64,000 nt of DNA from Tenacibaculum soleae (GTDB lineage: Bacteria; Bacteroidota; Bacteroidia; Flavobacteriales; Flavobacteriaceae). The position numbers and the translations under genes are program-made. The notes beneath the pieces are model-generated. The model saw only the letters and a program-made list of their open reading frames with translations, was not told where the DNA came from and searched no databases. This document shows, one piece after another, positions 1 to 8,062 of the stretch; position 1 is the first letter of the stretch; each line of letters starts with the position of its first letter. Where the stretch lies: contig NZ_MAKX01000001.1 in the NCBI RefSeq assembly GCF_001693415.1, positions 948,047 through 1,012,046 on the forward strand, written 5' to 3'.

Positions 1-1200
1 ATACATTCAATGGCAACTGATGCTATTAATTTTGAGGATTTAGAACAACGTTGCGCTAAAAATTTTAAAAACTTAGTTGAAAAAACGAACTGTAAGCAAG
101 TTGTATATTTAAGTGGTATTGTTAATGATAGTTCTTTATCTAAACACTTAGCTTCTCGTTTTCAGGTTGAGGAGAACTTGCAATCAAAAAAATACGCACT
201 TACAACATTTAGAGCTGGTATTATTGTAGGTAGTGGTAGTGCATCTTTTGAAATTATTAGAGATATTGTAGAGAAATTACCATTAATGGTTACTCCAAAA
301 TGGTTAAATACTAAATCACAGCCAATTGCAATTAGAGATGTGTTAGCTTTTTTAGAACGTGCGGTTGGAAATAAAGAATTATACAATAAGTCTTTTGATA
401 TATGTGGCACAGAAATACTTACTTATAAGCAAATGCTTTTGCAGTTTGCAGAAGTAAGAGGTTTTAAAAGATACATTTTTACATTACCGTTGTTAACTCC
501 AAAATTATCATCGTATTGGTTGTATTTCGTTACATCAACATCATTTAATTTGGCACAAGCATTAGTGGATAGTATGAAGGTTGAAGTAATTGCTAAAGCG
601 AGTAATATTAATCAACTTTTAGATATAAAGCCTATTTGTTATAAAGAAGCAGTAAAATTAGCATTTCAAAGAATAGAACAAAACGCTGTTGTATCAAGTT
701 GGAAAGATGCAATTAGTAGCGGTATTTTTAAAGACCAATTGTCTGATCATATTCAAATGCCACAGTATGGTTGTTTTAAAGACATTCGTTCTGTAAAAAT
801 CACAGACGAAGACCTTACAATAAGCAAAATTTGGTCTATCGGAGGTAAAAATGGATGGTATAGCTTTAATGGCTTGTGGAAAATAAGAGGGTATATAGAT
901 AAGATATTTGGAGGTGTAGGTTTACGAAGAGGGCGTAGGCATCCAACAGAATTAGAACCAGGAGATGCTTTAGACTTTTGGAGAGTATTGTTAGCTGATA
1001 AAAAAAGTAAAAGGTTGCTTCTTTTTGCAGAAATGAAACTTCCAGGTGAGGCTTGGTTAGAGTTTAAAATTGAAAATGATATTTTATACCAGAAAGCAGT
1101 GTTTAGACCTAAAGGTATACTTGGTAGAGTGTATTGGTATGCTGTACTTCCTTTTCATGGTTTAATTTTTAAAGAACTTATACGTTTTTTATCCAAATAA
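1..1200 (+). CDS. NAD(P)-binding SDR-type protein with C-terminal DUF2867 (5' partial)
   Basis: The reading frame is open from base 1 and encodes I-H-S before the first ATG at 10. The IHSM string matches the YxLxHSM segment of atypical SDR/NmrA-like proteins, so the nucleotide-binding N-terminus (GxTGxxG) lies upstream of the window and the ATG at 10 is internal. The first two thirds read as an extended-SDR fold (FRAGIIVGSGSASFE, then IAIRDV). The last ~130 residues match DUF2867 (RGRRHPTELEPGDALDFWRV, then AEMKLPGEAWLEF). Such proteins often neighbour photolyase genes in bacteria; the substrate is unknown. It ends 6 bases before a DUF2256 gene and is probably part of the photolyase operon. 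Confidence 0.82.
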   Translation: MHSMATDAINFEDLEQRCAKNFKNLVEKTNCKQVVYLSGIVNDSSLSKHLASRFQVEENLQSKKYALTTFRAGIIVGSGSASFEIIRDIVEKLPLMVTPKWLNTKSQPIAIRDVLAFLERAVGNKELYNKSFDICGTEILTYKQMLLQFAEVRGFKRYIFTLPLLTPKLSSYWLYFVTSTSFNLAQALVDSMKVEVIAKASNINQLLDIKPICYKEAVKLAFQRIEQNAVVSSWKDAISSGIFKDQLSDHIQMPQYGCFKDIRSVKITDEDLTISKIWSIGGKNGWYSFNGLWKIRGYIDKIFGGVGLRRGRRHPTELEPGDALDFWRVLLADKKSKRLLLFAEMKLPGEAWLEFKIENDILYQKAVFRPKGILGRVYWYAVLPFHGLIFKELIRFLSK

Positions 1201-1206
1201 TTTTTT

Positions 1207-1344
1207 TTGAAAAAACAACATTTGCCATCTAAAATATGTAAAGTATGTGAGTTACCTTTTTTTTGGAGAAAAAAATGGGAAAAAAATTGGGAATATGTTA
1301 AGTATTGTAGTAAGAGATGCAGGAAAAGCAAGAATGTACTTTAG
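1207..1344 (+). CDS. DUF2256 family zinc-ribbon-like mini-protein
   Basis: A 45-residue protein on a TTG start, the first usable start after the preceding in-frame stop at 1198-1200. It contains [19 protein letters not shown], then [13 protein letters not shown]. The two Cys pairs (CxxC and CxxxC) and the FxWRKKW core are the hallmark of DUF2256, a family of about 45-60 residues commonly found beside cryptochrome/photolyase genes. The cysteine spacing suggests a small treble-clef or zinc-ribbon fold, but the function is unknown. Its 3' end overlaps the CRY-DASH start at 1317 by 28 bases in another frame, which suggests translational coupling. It is easily missed because it is short and starts with TTG. 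Confidence 0.85.
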   Translation: MKKQHLPSKICKVCELPFFWRKKWEKNWEYVKYCSKRCRKSKNVL

Positions 1345-2606
1345 TTTGGTTTCGTAATGATTTACGGATAAATAATAATGAACTACTTAAAAAAGCAATT
1401 GCTACTCAAAAAAATATTATAGCTATTTATATTTTTGATGATGTGCTTTTTGAAAAGCAATATTCCTTTGTTAGAACTGGAAAGTTTAGAACTTCTTTTT
1501 TAATAGAAACATTAATTGAGCTTGAAGAAAACTTAGCAATTTATAATATTCCGTTATTAGTTTTTTTTAAATCAATAATTTGTGAGTTAAAAAAACTAAA
1601 AAGTAGGTTTTTGGTTAAGAATATAGTACTTCAAGAAGATTCTACTTTTGATGAGCGAAAAACTGAAAAAAAAGTTTTAAAAGAATTTTCTGAAGAAACA
1701 CAAGTATTAAAAGTTTCAAACCAGTATTTGTATAATCCATCACAAATTGATGCTGTTTTTAAAAACGGAATTCCAAAATCATTTTCCTCTTTTAGAAAAA
1801 TAGTTGAAAAGAAATTAAAGGTTGAAAAAAATGTGGTATACCAGATTCCAGAGCAAAAAAGACTATGTGTGTCGAATTTAAAATTCCCAAAAACCACACA
1901 TTTTAAAACGCCATCTTTTTCTGCATTTCCTTTTAAAGGCGGAGAAAATGAAGCCATAAAACGTGTAAAATCTTATTTTTTTAAAACAGAAGCGGTTTTA
2001 AATTATAAGCAAACCAGAAATCAATTATTAGGTGCAAATTATAGTACCAAATTATCAAGCTGGTTAGCTAATGGCTCTGTAAGTGCTAAGACTATTTATT
2101 GGGAGTTGAAGGGGTTTGAAGAAAGTGTAGGTAAAAATGATTCAACTTATTGGGTTTATTTAGAACTGCTTTGGAGAGATTTTTTTAAGCACACGGCACG
2201 TTATCAAGGGATTAAAATATTTACTCTCGGCGGAATTCAGGATAAAGAAATTTTAAATTCTACAAAAGATGCTTTATTAATTCAGAGTTGGATTGATGGA
2301 AAAACAGCTAGTGATTTTGTAAATGCCAATATGATTGAGCTAAAATATACAGGTTTTATGAGTAATAGAGGAAGGCAAAATACAGCGTCTTATTTTATAC
2401 ATGAATTAAATCAAGACTGGCGAGTTGGAGCAGCTTATTTTGAATCTATATTACTTGATTATGACCCTCATAGTAATTATGGAAATTGGATGTATATCGC
2501 TGGTGTAGGAAATAGTGCTCAACAAAAAAAGTTTGATGTGGTTTGGCAAGCAAATACATATGATGTTAACAGAGAGTTTACGAATAAATGGATAAATTTT
2601 AGATGA
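1317..2606 (+). CDS. Cryptochrome DASH (CRY-DASH) photolyase-family flavoprotein
   Basis: A 429-residue protein. The N-terminal Rossmann-like antenna domain ([17 protein letters not shown]) covers roughly residues 1-130, followed by the all-helical FAD-binding domain. The C-terminal half has the CRY-DASH signature: [38 protein letters not shown], then [13 protein letters not shown]. Family members bind FAD and methenyltetrahydrofolate, and several repair CPDs in single-stranded DNA or loops with blue light. There is no extended C-terminal tail. The ATG lies inside the DUF2256 gene and the stop overlaps the next ATG by 4 bases (2603-2606), so the genes are probably co-translated. Whether this is a repair enzyme or a signalling photoreceptor cannot be told from sequence. 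Confidence 0.92.
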   Translation: MQEKQECTLVWFRNDLRINNNELLKKAIATQKNIIAIYIFDDVLFEKQYSFVRTGKFRTSFLIETLIELEENLAIYNIPLLVFFKSIICELKKLKSRFLVKNIVLQEDSTFDERKTEKKVLKEFSEETQVLKVSNQYLYNPSQIDAVFKNGIPKSFSSFRKIVEKKLKVEKNVVYQIPEQKRLCVSNLKFPKTTHFKTPSFSAFPFKGGENEAIKRVKSYFFKTEAVLNYKQTRNQLLGANYSTKLSSWLANGSVSAKTIYWELKGFEESVGKNDSTYWVYLELLWRDFFKHTARYQGIKIFTLGGIQDKEILNSTKDALLIQSWIDGKTASDFVNANMIELKYTGFMSNRGRQNTASYFIHELNQDWRVGAAYFESILLDYDPHSNYGNWMYIAGVGNSAQQKKFDVVWQANTYDVNREFTNKWINFR

Positions 2607-4138
2607 ATAAAGTATTACGAATTATTTTAGGAGATCAATTAAATGAAAATCATAGTTGGTTTAAAGAGCGTGAAGAGCATGTTGTATATGCAATGTTTGA
2701 ATTAAAACAAGAAGCGAACTATGTTAAACATCATATCCAAAAGTTGGTTGGCTTTTTGTTAGCAATGAGAAATTTTGCAAATCAGCTAACCTCTAAAGGG
2801 TTTAATGTTGAGTATTTTAAAATATCGGATACTCATAATTCACAAAATTTCATTGATAATATTATCTTTTTAATTAATAAACATCAAATTACTAAGGTGC
2901 AGTATCAGTTGCCCGATGAGCATCGTTTGGATAGTTATTTAAAAAAAGAGTTCGCAAAATTGTCTATATCAATTGAGGTTTTTGATACAGAGCATTTTTA
3001 CACATCAAGAGAAGAATTAGTTAGTTTTTCAGAAGGTAGAAAAAAAACGGTAATGGAAGATTTTTACCGATACATGCGTAAAAAACACCATGTTTTAGTA
3101 GAAAATCAAAAACCAATTGGAGGTAAGTGGAATTATGATGCTTTAAATAGAAAAAAATGGAACGAAGATGAATTAATTCCGTTGCCTTATGAACCTAATA
3201 ATAATTGTGTAGATATTATAAAGGAGATAACCGACGCTAATATTAAGACTTTTGGTAAAGTTGGTGCTGAGTTTAATTATCCTATTTCAAGAGCGCAAGC
3301 ATTAATGCAATTAAATTATTTTTGTGTTTATTTGTTGCCTTTTTTTGGAGATTATCAAGATGCAATGCATACTTCTCAAGATTTTTTATATCATTCAAAA
3401 TTATCATTTGCATTAAATATAAAATTAATTAGCCCTAGAGAAGTGGTCAAAGCTGTAGAGGATACCTTTTATAAAAGTAAGGATATTCATATATCACAGG
3501 CCGAAGGTTTTATAAGGCAAATTTTAGGATGGAGAGAATATATGCGAGGTATGTACTGGCAGCTGGGAGAAGATTTTAAGAAACAAAATTTTTTTAGCAA
3601 TACAGCAAAATTACCAGAGTTTTATTGGACAGGAGATACTAAAATGAATTGCTTAAAGCAATCTTTAAAAAATTCCTTAGAAAACTCATATGCACATCAC
3701 ATTCAGCGTTTAATGATTTTGGGTAATTTTGCGTTACTGCTAGGTGTGCATCCCGATGAGGTTGATTTTTGGTTTTTAGGTGTTTATGTCGATGCTATTG
3801 AATGGGTTCAGTTACCAAATACAAGGGGAATGAGTCAGTTTGCTGATGGTGGATCTATTGCAACAAAACCTTACGTTTCTAGTGCTAGTTATATTAATAA
3901 AATGAGTAATTACTGTAAATCATGCAGTTACAATTATAAAACAAAAACAGATAACGATTCTTGCCCGTTTAATACTTTGTATTGGAACTTTTTAGATGCT
4001 AATAAACCGTTATTAGAAAAAAATCATAGAATGCGCATGATGTATAGCTTGCTTAACAAGATGCAATTAAAAACTCAAGATTTTACTAAGATTTTAGAAA
4101 AAGCAGCTGCTATTAAGTTGAATATCAGTGATTATTAA
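2603..4138 (+). CDS. FeS-type bacterial cryptochrome / (6-4) photolyase (COG3046)
   Basis: A 511-residue protein opening with LRIILGDQLNENHSWF, the start typical of the iron-sulfur bacterial cryptochrome and photolyase family (Agrobacterium PhrB, Rhodobacter CryB). All four expected [4Fe-4S] cysteines are visible: one in KMNCLKQS near residue 353, the CKSC pair at 438 and 441, and SCPFN at 454. The histidine-rich YAHHIQRLMILGNFALLLG and the WVQLPNTRGMSQFADGG flavin-pocket region are intact. Characterised relatives bind FAD and 6,7-dimethyl-8-ribityllumazine, and PhrB repairs (6-4) photoproducts. It starts within the stop of CRY-DASH. A strong stretch of regulatory sequence follows before the next photolyase. 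Confidence 0.93.
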   Translation: MNKVLRIILGDQLNENHSWFKEREEHVVYAMFELKQEANYVKHHIQKLVGFLLAMRNFANQLTSKGFNVEYFKISDTHNSQNFIDNIIFLINKHQITKVQYQLPDEHRLDSYLKKEFAKLSISIEVFDTEHFYTSREELVSFSEGRKKTVMEDFYRYMRKKHHVLVENQKPIGGKWNYDALNRKKWNEDELIPLPYEPNNNCVDIIKEITDANIKTFGKVGAEFNYPISRAQALMQLNYFCVYLLPFFGDYQDAMHTSQDFLYHSKLSFALNIKLISPREVVKAVEDTFYKSKDIHISQAEGFIRQILGWREYMRGMYWQLGEDFKKQNFFSNTAKLPEFYWTGDTKMNCLKQSLKNSLENSYAHHIQRLMILGNFALLLGVHPDEVDFWFLGVYVDAIEWVQLPNTRGMSQFADGGSIATKPYVSSASYINKMSNYCKSCSYNYKTKTDNDSCPFNTLYWNFLDANKPLLEKNHRMRMMYSLLNKMQLKTQDFTKILEKAAAIKLNISDY

Positions 4139-4139
4139 A

Positions 4140-4175
4140 TTTTGTTTATTTTTTTAAACAAAACATTAAACAAAA
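4140..4175 (+). promoter_or_regulatory. Candidate CarH/LitR-like operator: three TAAACAAAA half-sites
   Basis: The 9-mer TAAACAAAA occurs at 4155-4163 and 4167-4175, and inverted (TTTTGTTTA) at 4140-4148, within 36 bases. The two direct copies are 12 bases apart. Each contains TAAACA, which fits the TnnACA half-site I recall for MerR-type B12-dependent light regulators (CarH/LitR), whose sites are tandem direct repeats of about 11 bp over the promoter. The repeats are read directly; assignment to a light-responsive MerR is inference, and no such regulator is encoded in the window. Confidence 0.5.
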
Positions 4176-4180
4176 TTTCG

Positions 4181-4188
4181 TATATTTG
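4181..4188 (+). promoter_or_regulatory. Bacteroidota -7 box TATATTTG for the third photolyase gene
   Basis: TATATTTG is a perfect match to the Bacteroidota TAnnTTTG -7 element. It lies 20 bases before the TTG start at 4209, giving a leader of about 17 bases. No TTG -33 element lies at normal spacing; the TAAACAAAA repeats occupy that position. This suggests an activator- or derepression-dependent internal promoter for the distal photolyase/pterin genes. Confidence 0.55.
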
Positions 4189-4208
4189 ATTCAACTTAAA
4201 ATATTGAA

Positions 4209-5675
4209 TTGAAAAATAAAGAGCAAATATCTGTAGTATGGTTAAAAAGAGATCTTCGTTTAAACGATAATGAAGCTATTTTTAATGCCATAAGCTCAAA
4301 AAATAGAGTTTTGTTTGTTTATCTTTTTGAAGATAGTTTACAAGAAGATTTACATTATTCTGAGCGACATTGGAACTTTATAAAACAGTCTTTAGTAGAT
4401 CTTAATACTAACTTAAAGCAGTACAACACAAAAGTTTTAACCGTTCAATCTGAGGTTTTATCTTTCTTTAGGTATGCGTTGTTAAAATTAAATATCACAG
4501 AAATTTTTTCACACATAGAAACAGGTATTTTAAAAACTTACGAGAGAGATAAAGTAGTAAAAAGGTTTTGCCGAAATAACACTATCAATTGGGTAGAGAA
4601 TGTACATAATGGTGTTTTTAGAGGAAGAGAAAATCGAGATAATTGGCAAGAAGATTGGGAGACTTATATGAATTCTAAGCAATTTGATTTTAATCCAGAA
4701 CCATCAGTTTTTATAAGTTCACAAGAAATAGATGAGCTCTTTAAAGAGTTAACAACGGTAAGTTTATTAACCGATAATAAGACTCTTTTTCAAAAAGGAG
4801 GTAGAAATTTTGCGCTAAAATATGCAAATAGTTTTTTTAATACTAGATATAAAAACTATGCTAAATATATTTCTAAACCAACCGAAGCAAGAGAAAGTTG
4901 TAGTAGGTTGTCTCCTTATATTGCTTGGGGTAATGTTTCAATTAGAGAAATTTATCAGAAAGCAAAACAAGTAAAAGCTACGGCTACAAACAAACGTGCT
5001 ATAGACGGGTTTATATCAAGGTTACGCTGGCAAGCTCATTTTATTCAAAAATTTGAAATGGAATGTGTTATGGAAACCGAAAGTTTAAATAAAGGTTATA
5101 AGAAACTCAAAAAAAATATTTCAGATAGTTATATAAAAGCCTGGGAAGAAGGTAATACAGGTATTCCTTTTATAGATGCATGCATGAGGTGTTTAGTAGC
5201 TACTGGATATTTAAATTTTAGAATGCGCGCAATGTTAGTTTCTTTTCTTACGCATAATTTATGGCAACCTTGGCAAGAAGCATCTAAACATTTATCTAGA
5301 TTGTTTTTAGATTTTGAACCAGGTATTCATTTTCCTCAATTACAAATGCAAGCGGGTGAAACGGGTATTAATGCAATAAGAATATATAGTCCTATAAAAA
5401 ATGGTTTAACTCATGATTCAGACGCTTTGTTTATAACAAAATGGGTACCTGAGTTAAAAAAATTACCATTAGCTTTTAAACATGAGCCTTTTAAAATGAC
5501 TTTCTTAGAACAAAAATTATATGATTTCGAATTAGGTGATAAGTATCCAAATCCTATTGTTGATATGAAAATTTCGAGAAAAAAAGCATCTGATTTAATT
5601 TATGGTATGAGAACTGATCCAGATGTTATAAATGAAAGTTATAGAATCTTAAAAAAACATATTGTAAGGCAATAG
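4209..5675 (+). CDS. Divergent FAD-binding cryptochrome/photolyase homologue
   Basis: A 488-residue photolyase-family protein on a TTG start, confirmed by the conserved SVVWLKRDLRLNDNEAIF start of the antenna domain. The FAD-binding half has GNTGIPFIDACMRCLVATGY and FRMRAMLVSFLTHNLWQPWQ. The usual class I NNGxWQW flavin/substrate segment is replaced by HFPQLQMQAGETGINAIRIY. This marks a distinct subfamily annotated only as cryptochrome/deoxyribodipyrimidine photolyase family. Flavin binding is likely. DNA repair is uncertain because the tryptophan normally in this loop is absent. It follows the putative operator/promoter at 4140-4188. Identity as a photolyase-family member is secure; its substrate is not. 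Confidence 0.85.
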   Translation: MKNKEQISVVWLKRDLRLNDNEAIFNAISSKNRVLFVYLFEDSLQEDLHYSERHWNFIKQSLVDLNTNLKQYNTKVLTVQSEVLSFFRYALLKLNITEIFSHIETGILKTYERDKVVKRFCRNNTINWVENVHNGVFRGRENRDNWQEDWETYMNSKQFDFNPEPSVFISSQEIDELFKELTTVSLLTDNKTLFQKGGRNFALKYANSFFNTRYKNYAKYISKPTEARESCSRLSPYIAWGNVSIREIYQKAKQVKATATNKRAIDGFISRLRWQAHFIQKFEMECVMETESLNKGYKKLKKNISDSYIKAWEEGNTGIPFIDACMRCLVATGYLNFRMRAMLVSFLTHNLWQPWQEASKHLSRLFLDFEPGIHFPQLQMQAGETGINAIRIYSPIKNGLTHDSDALFITKWVPELKKLPLAFKHEPFKMTFLEQKLYDFELGDKYPNPIVDMKISRKKASDLIYGMRTDPDVINESYRILKKHIVRQ

Positions 5676-5815
5676 CGTCATTTAATTAAGTATGCCTAGA
5701 TAATTTTTATTAGTACTTTCTAGATTTTTAAAATTAGGAGTAGAAGATTCTGAAATAATAGTTATTGATAGTGTATGTGTGAATTTAAAATGTAAAACAA
5801 CTCAAAATCATTTTT

Positions 5816-6082
5816 ATGACAGTAATAGAGATAGATAGAATTATTGAAATGGCTTGGGAAGACAGAACTACTTTTGATGCTATTAAGTTTCAATTCGGAT
5901 TAAAAGAGCAAGAAGTAATTGCTTTAATGAGAAAAGAACTGAAGCTTTCAAGCTTTAAGCTTTGGAGAAAAAGAGTACAAGGTAGGGCTACAAAACATCA
6001 AGCTAAAAGAATATTTAATAAAGGTAGATTTAAGTGTAGTAGACAAACAAATATAAGTAATAACAAGATTTCCAAGCGATAA
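5816..6082 (+). CDS. DUF2805 / TIGR03643 family protein
   Basis: An 88-residue basic protein beginning MTVIEIDRIIEMAWEDRTTF, followed by FGLKEQEVIALMRKELK and SFKLWRKRVQGRATKH. These match the TIGR03643/DUF2805 family, small proteins found beside photolyase and folE genes in many bacteria. The helical N-terminal part looks HTH-like and the C-terminal tail is rich in Lys and Arg, so nucleic-acid binding is possible but undemonstrated. It begins 140 bases after the divergent photolyase homologue, in a gap without a convincing promoter, and ends 5 bases before the PTPS gene. Confidence 0.8.
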   Translation: MTVIEIDRIIEMAWEDRTTFDAIKFQFGLKEQEVIALMRKELKLSSFKLWRKRVQGRATKHQAKRIFNKGRFKCSRQTNISNNKISKR

Positions 6083-6087
6083 AATAA

Positions 6088-6498
6088 ATGAAAAAAATAG
6101 CTATTACAAGAAGAGAGCATTTTAACTCAGCCCATAGACTTCATAATTCTAACTGGTCAATAGAGAAAAATAAAGAAGTATTTGGTAAATGTAATAACGA
6201 AAATTACCATGGCCATAATTATGATTTAGAAGTAAGTATTATAGGTGCAATTAATCCAGAAACAGGTTATGTAATTGATACCAAAATACTTTCAAATCAT
6301 ATTAAAAGAGAGATACTAGAGCCTTTTGATCATAGAAATTTAAATCTTGATACCAAGGAGTTTGAATATTTAAATCCAACTGTAGAAAATATAGCAGTAG
6401 TAATTTATAATAAGTTAAGAAAAGTAATTAGTAACCATTTAGAAATAAAAATTAAACTTTATGAAACACCTAGAAACTTTGTTGAATATCCCTGCTAA
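6088..6498 (+). CDS. 6-pyruvoyl-tetrahydropterin synthase / 6-carboxytetrahydropterin synthase homologue
   Basis: A 136-residue PTPS/QueD fold protein that acts on dihydroneopterin triphosphate. The zinc ligands are His16 (FNSAHRL) and His41/His43 (YHGHNY). The catalytic Cys35 sits in FGKCNNEN, and FDHRNLN and YETPRN supply the other active-site residues. It lies between DUF2805 and folE rather than in a queuosine cluster, so a role in a tetrahydropterin made from the folE product fits better than QueD. Its 3' end overlaps folE by 38 bases, which implies co-translation. The exact product (6-pyruvoyl, 6-carboxy or another side chain) cannot be read from sequence. Confidence 0.88.
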   Translation: MKKIAITRREHFNSAHRLHNSNWSIEKNKEVFGKCNNENYHGHNYDLEVSIIGAINPETGYVIDTKILSNHIKREILEPFDHRNLNLDTKEFEYLNPTVENIAVVIYNKLRKVISNHLEIKIKLYETPRNFVEYPC

Positions 6499-7156
6499 AA
6501 ATGGTTATAAAGGTTTGTCTGCAGATGAGATAGGAGACAATCACTTATCTGTTGGTATAGATACTCCAATGACACCAGATGCATTTTTAGTTTCAGATGA
6601 AGAAAAGAAGCAAAAAATAGCAATGCATTTTAAAGAAATTATGAAAACAATGGGTTTAGACCTAGATGATGATTCTTTAAAAGGCACACCAAATCGATTT
6701 GCAAAAATGTATATAGATGAGATTTTTTCAGGATTAAATCCTAAAAATAAGCCTAAAATAGCATTGTTTGACAACAAGTATCAATATAATCAAATGTTGG
6801 TAGAAAAAGACATTACTTTTTACTCTAATTGTGAACATCATTTCGTTCCAATAATAGGAAAAGCGCATATAGCTTATATTTCATCGGGTAAAGTAATAGG
6901 ACTTTCTAAACTGAATAGAATAGTACAATATTTTGCAAAACGTCCACAAGTACAAGAGCGTTTAACAAATCAAATTGCAAAAGAATTAAAAGAAATATTA
7001 AATACTGAAAATGTTGCAGTAATAATAGATGCGAAACATTTATGTGTCTCATCCAGAGGGGTAGAAGATAATGCATCATCTACGCTAACCTGTTATTATG
7101 GAGGTGTTTTTAATACTTCAGAGAAAATTGTAGAACTTCAAAATTATTTAAAATGA
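6461..7156 (+). CDS. folE: GTP cyclohydrolase I
   Basis: A 231-residue type I GTP cyclohydrolase, converting GTP to 7,8-dihydroneopterin triphosphate. Zinc ligands are in YSNCEHHFVPIIGKAH and HLCVSSRGVED. RPQVQERLT and the Gly-rich end STLTCYYGGVF are also present. The ATG at 6461 lies 38 bases inside the PTPS gene. The conserved region begins near residue 24 (EIGDNHLS), so a later non-ATG start cannot be excluded. This is probably a second, island-specific folE copy. It could feed the PTPS and SDR neighbours, or supply folate for the methenyltetrahydrofolate antenna of photolyases. Its stop overlaps the next ATG (ATGA). Confidence 0.93.
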   Translation: MKHLETLLNIPAKNGYKGLSADEIGDNHLSVGIDTPMTPDAFLVSDEEKKQKIAMHFKEIMKTMGLDLDDDSLKGTPNRFAKMYIDEIFSGLNPKNKPKIALFDNKYQYNQMLVEKDITFYSNCEHHFVPIIGKAHIAYISSGKVIGLSKLNRIVQYFAKRPQVQERLTNQIAKELKEILNTENVAVIIDAKHLCVSSRGVEDNASSTLTCYYGGVFNTSEKIVELQNYLK

Positions 7157-7377
7157 GTACAGTAAATTTAGTAGAACAAGCATTAGATTTTGAAAAAAAT
7201 TACAAATCTTTTAGAACAAGAAATGAAAAAATATTAGCCTCAAGAAAAGCTAAAGAAATAGTTTTAGCGATAAATGAAATTTACAAGAATAGTAGCGACA
7301 AAAAATTAATGGATATAATGAAACGTATTACATTAATTAAACAGAAAGTTGAGAAAAGATTAAAAGGGAGATTATGA
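7153..7377 (+). CDS. Small helical conserved-context protein
   Basis: A 74-residue, highly charged, predicted all-helical protein without cysteines, signal peptide or membrane segment. I do not recognise a family. It is bracketed by 4-base overlaps with folE (7153-7156) and the SDR gene (7374-7377), the tightest packing in the island. This argues that it is a real translated gene and probably a partner of the pterin enzymes. The Lys/Arg-rich C-terminus (KRITLIKQKVEKRLKGRL) could be a coiled coil or nucleic-acid contact. Confidence 0.6.
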   Translation: MSTVNLVEQALDFEKNYKSFRTRNEKILASRKAKEIVLAINEIYKNSSDKKLMDIMKRITLIKQKVEKRLKGRL

Positions 7378-8051
7378 AGACTATAGTTGTAGTAGGAGGT
7401 AGTTCAGGTGTAGGAAAAGCAGTTGTGAGCAAATTAAAAGAGACTCATAAAATTATAAATATTAGTAGAACCGTACCTGAAGAACACGTAAATGTAAAAC
7501 ATTACTCATGTGATGTTTTGGAAGATGAATTACCTGCTGTAGACGAGGTTCATGGCCTTGTGTATTGTCCTGGGAGTATTAATTTAAAATCATTTACTCG
7601 ACTTAAAGAAGCTGATTTTAAACAAGATTTTGAAATTAATGTTATTGGAGCTATTAAAACGTTAAAAGCATACGAAAGTAATTTATCGAAAAATAATGGT
7701 AGTGTGGTGTTGTTTAGTACTGTAGCAACATCTTTAGGAATGCCATTTCATGCAAGTGTCGCTACAAGTAAATCAGCGGTAGAAGGGTTAACAAAATCAT
7801 TAGCTGCAGAATATGCAACAAAAATCCGCTTTAACGCAATTGCGCCAACAGTAACAGACACACCGTTAGCAGCTCGTTTATTAAGAAATGAAAAACAGCA
7901 AGAAAGTATGCAAGATAGGCATCCGTTAAAAAAGTATTTAAAACCAGAAGAAGTAGCAAGTTTAGCCTGTTACTTATTGTCAGACGATGCGGGTTCAATT
8001 ACAGGTCAAATTATTCCTTTAGATGCAGGAATTGTAAGTGTTAAAATGTAA
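7374..8051 (+). CDS. Short-chain dehydrogenase/reductase lacking the usual catalytic Tyr
   Basis: A 225-residue classical-size SDR with the dinucleotide-binding motif VVVGGSSGVGKAVV and the NN/NVIGAIK region. The catalytic YxxxK segment reads HASVATSKSAVEGLTKSLA: Lys is present, but the Tyr four residues earlier is Val. The Ser-containing strand is LFSTVATS. A photolyase-linked SDR subfamily with this replacement appears to exist in other bacteria (recollection, not a search). In the pathway folE-PTPS-SDR it sits where sepiapterin reductase acts in tetrahydrobiopterin synthesis. That assignment is inference, and the altered active site may mean different chemistry or a binding role. Confidence 0.85.
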   Translation: MKTIVVVGGSSGVGKAVVSKLKETHKIINISRTVPEEHVNVKHYSCDVLEDELPAVDEVHGLVYCPGSINLKSFTRLKEADFKQDFEINVIGAIKTLKAYESNLSKNNGSVVLFSTVATSLGMPFHASVATSKSAVEGLTKSLAAEYATKIRFNAIAPTVTDTPLAARLLRNEKQQESMQDRHPLKKYLKPEEVASLACYLLSDDAGSITGQIIPLDAGIVSVKM

Positions 8052-8062
8052 AATAATAGCAA

